25,282 nucleotides of DNA. It comes from Iodidimonas nitroreducens. Lineage in GTDB: Bacteria; Pseudomonadota; Alphaproteobacteria; Sphingomonadales; Rhodothalassiaceae. Below the pieces are notes generated by a model, which worked only from the letters and a program-made list of their open reading frames with translations, made no database searches and had not been told where the DNA came from. The stretch lies in assembly GCF_008579165.1 (NCBI RefSeq), contig NZ_BKCN01000026.1. One strand, written 5' to 3'. Below are positions 24,918 to 25,282 of this stretch, in pieces. Both the position numbers and the translations under genes were made by a program. Numbering within the stretch: the stretch's first letter is position 1; each line of letters begins with the position of its first letter.

Positions 24918-25282
24918 ATGGATAAATACCATTCCTATATATTCGCACGCTACTTCCTGTTTGGTAGTTTATTAGTAATTTTTTCATTTTTAATTAGAAG
25001 CGAAGAGATTGAGGCTAAAGCACTCACGTGTATTGAGGCGATTGGTGATTACGTTTTTGATAGAACGGTTGACCAATCTGTGATCATTAGCCGCTGTGCA
25101 CTTGCTCATCCTGGATACCAAGAGCACAGAGTTCAGGAACTGGGTAGTTTGCTTCAATACAGAAACCGTCTTGCTGATTTACCTGAATCTAAGCTAATAT
25201 CTTGCCATATTCAGTGGATGAACGATTGGCAACAGGCGCACAAAGAAGCGCTTGAGGTAACGAGCGACATTTTATCTAGGCC
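24918..25282 (+). CDS. AT-rich hypothetical protein with N-terminal membrane segment (partial)
   Basis: An ATG at 24918 opens a frame that stays open for 121 codons to the window edge. A hydrophobic segment (about residues 11-26, YFLFGSLLVIFSFLI) acts as a signal or anchor. A soluble part with three Cys follows (ALTCIEAIGDYVFD, SRCALAHPGYQEH, LISCHIQWMNDW). I recognise no family. Codon use is AT-rich (TTA, ATT, AGA), unlike the core genes of the window, which suggests recent acquisition. The ribosome site is weak. Confidence 0.55.
   Translation, partial: MDKYHSYIFARYFLFGSLLVIFSFLIRSEEIEAKALTCIEAIGDYVFDRTVDQSVIISRCALAHPGYQEHRVQELGSLLQYRNRLADLPESKLISCHIQWMNDWQQAHKEALEVTSDILSR

Noticed and set aside
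1..25282. CRISPR array, insertion sequence or prophage
   Set aside because: No regularly spaced repeats, transposase, integrase or phage structural gene could be found on either strand.

Overview
The window looks like alphaproteobacterial chromosome. Supporting signs are lysA followed by a DUF4175/TIGR02302-family membrane protein, the etfB-etfA-hbd block, a Coq7-type hydroxylase, a conserved alphaproteobacterial HNH protein, and the ethylmalonyl-CoA (EMC) pathway genes ccr, mcd and ecm. Genus cannot be fixed from the sequence alone. Coding DNA is mostly GC-rich with heavy use of GAT and GGC codons. The last ~3.5 kb contains clearly AT-rich patches.

Layout. 1-4029 (+): the tail of a hydrophilic ORF, lysA, and a DUF4175 membrane protein. 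4067-7735 (-): a twin-transmembrane small protein, a PduO-type cobalamin adenosyltransferase, etfB, etfA and 3-hydroxybutyryl-CoA dehydrogenase. 7911-8711 (+): a secreted S1/P1-type nuclease. 8753-9837 (-): a GNAT acetyltransferase and a membrane-anchored unknown. 9914-15603: the EMC core, with ccr and mcd leftward and ecm rightward from a 645-bp control region. 15627-19842: gluQ, an esterase, an HNH protein, coq7, dsbB and a yqaA-like gene. 20051-20137: tRNA-Leu(CAA) with its own promoter and terminator. 20178-25282: an accessory-looking stretch with a Tat-exported metallo-beta-lactamase-fold protein, truncated Vgb-like and FecR-like remnants meeting head to head, a small exported protein, an orphan PAS histidine kinase and two AT-rich hypotheticals.

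How the genes fit together. Ccr, Mcd and Ecm carry out crotonyl-CoA to ethylmalonyl-CoA, methylsuccinyl-CoA to mesaconyl-CoA, and ethylmalonyl-CoA to methylsuccinyl-CoA. EtfAB can take electrons from Mcd, and the adenosyltransferase makes the AdoCbl that Ecm needs. A shared palindromic motif with core TGCATYGCA lies upstream of ecm, ccr and etfB, which suggests one regulator for the whole module. This is the most interesting signal in the window. A strong intrinsic terminator with no gene in front of it sits inside the ccr/ecm control region and points to an unannotated leader or small RNA.

Quality warning. Eight genes need ten single-base corrections to read through (nine missing bases, one extra), mostly in runs of the same base and in conserved genes. 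This looks like consensus error, so these genes are annotated as intact loci with the frameshift position stated.
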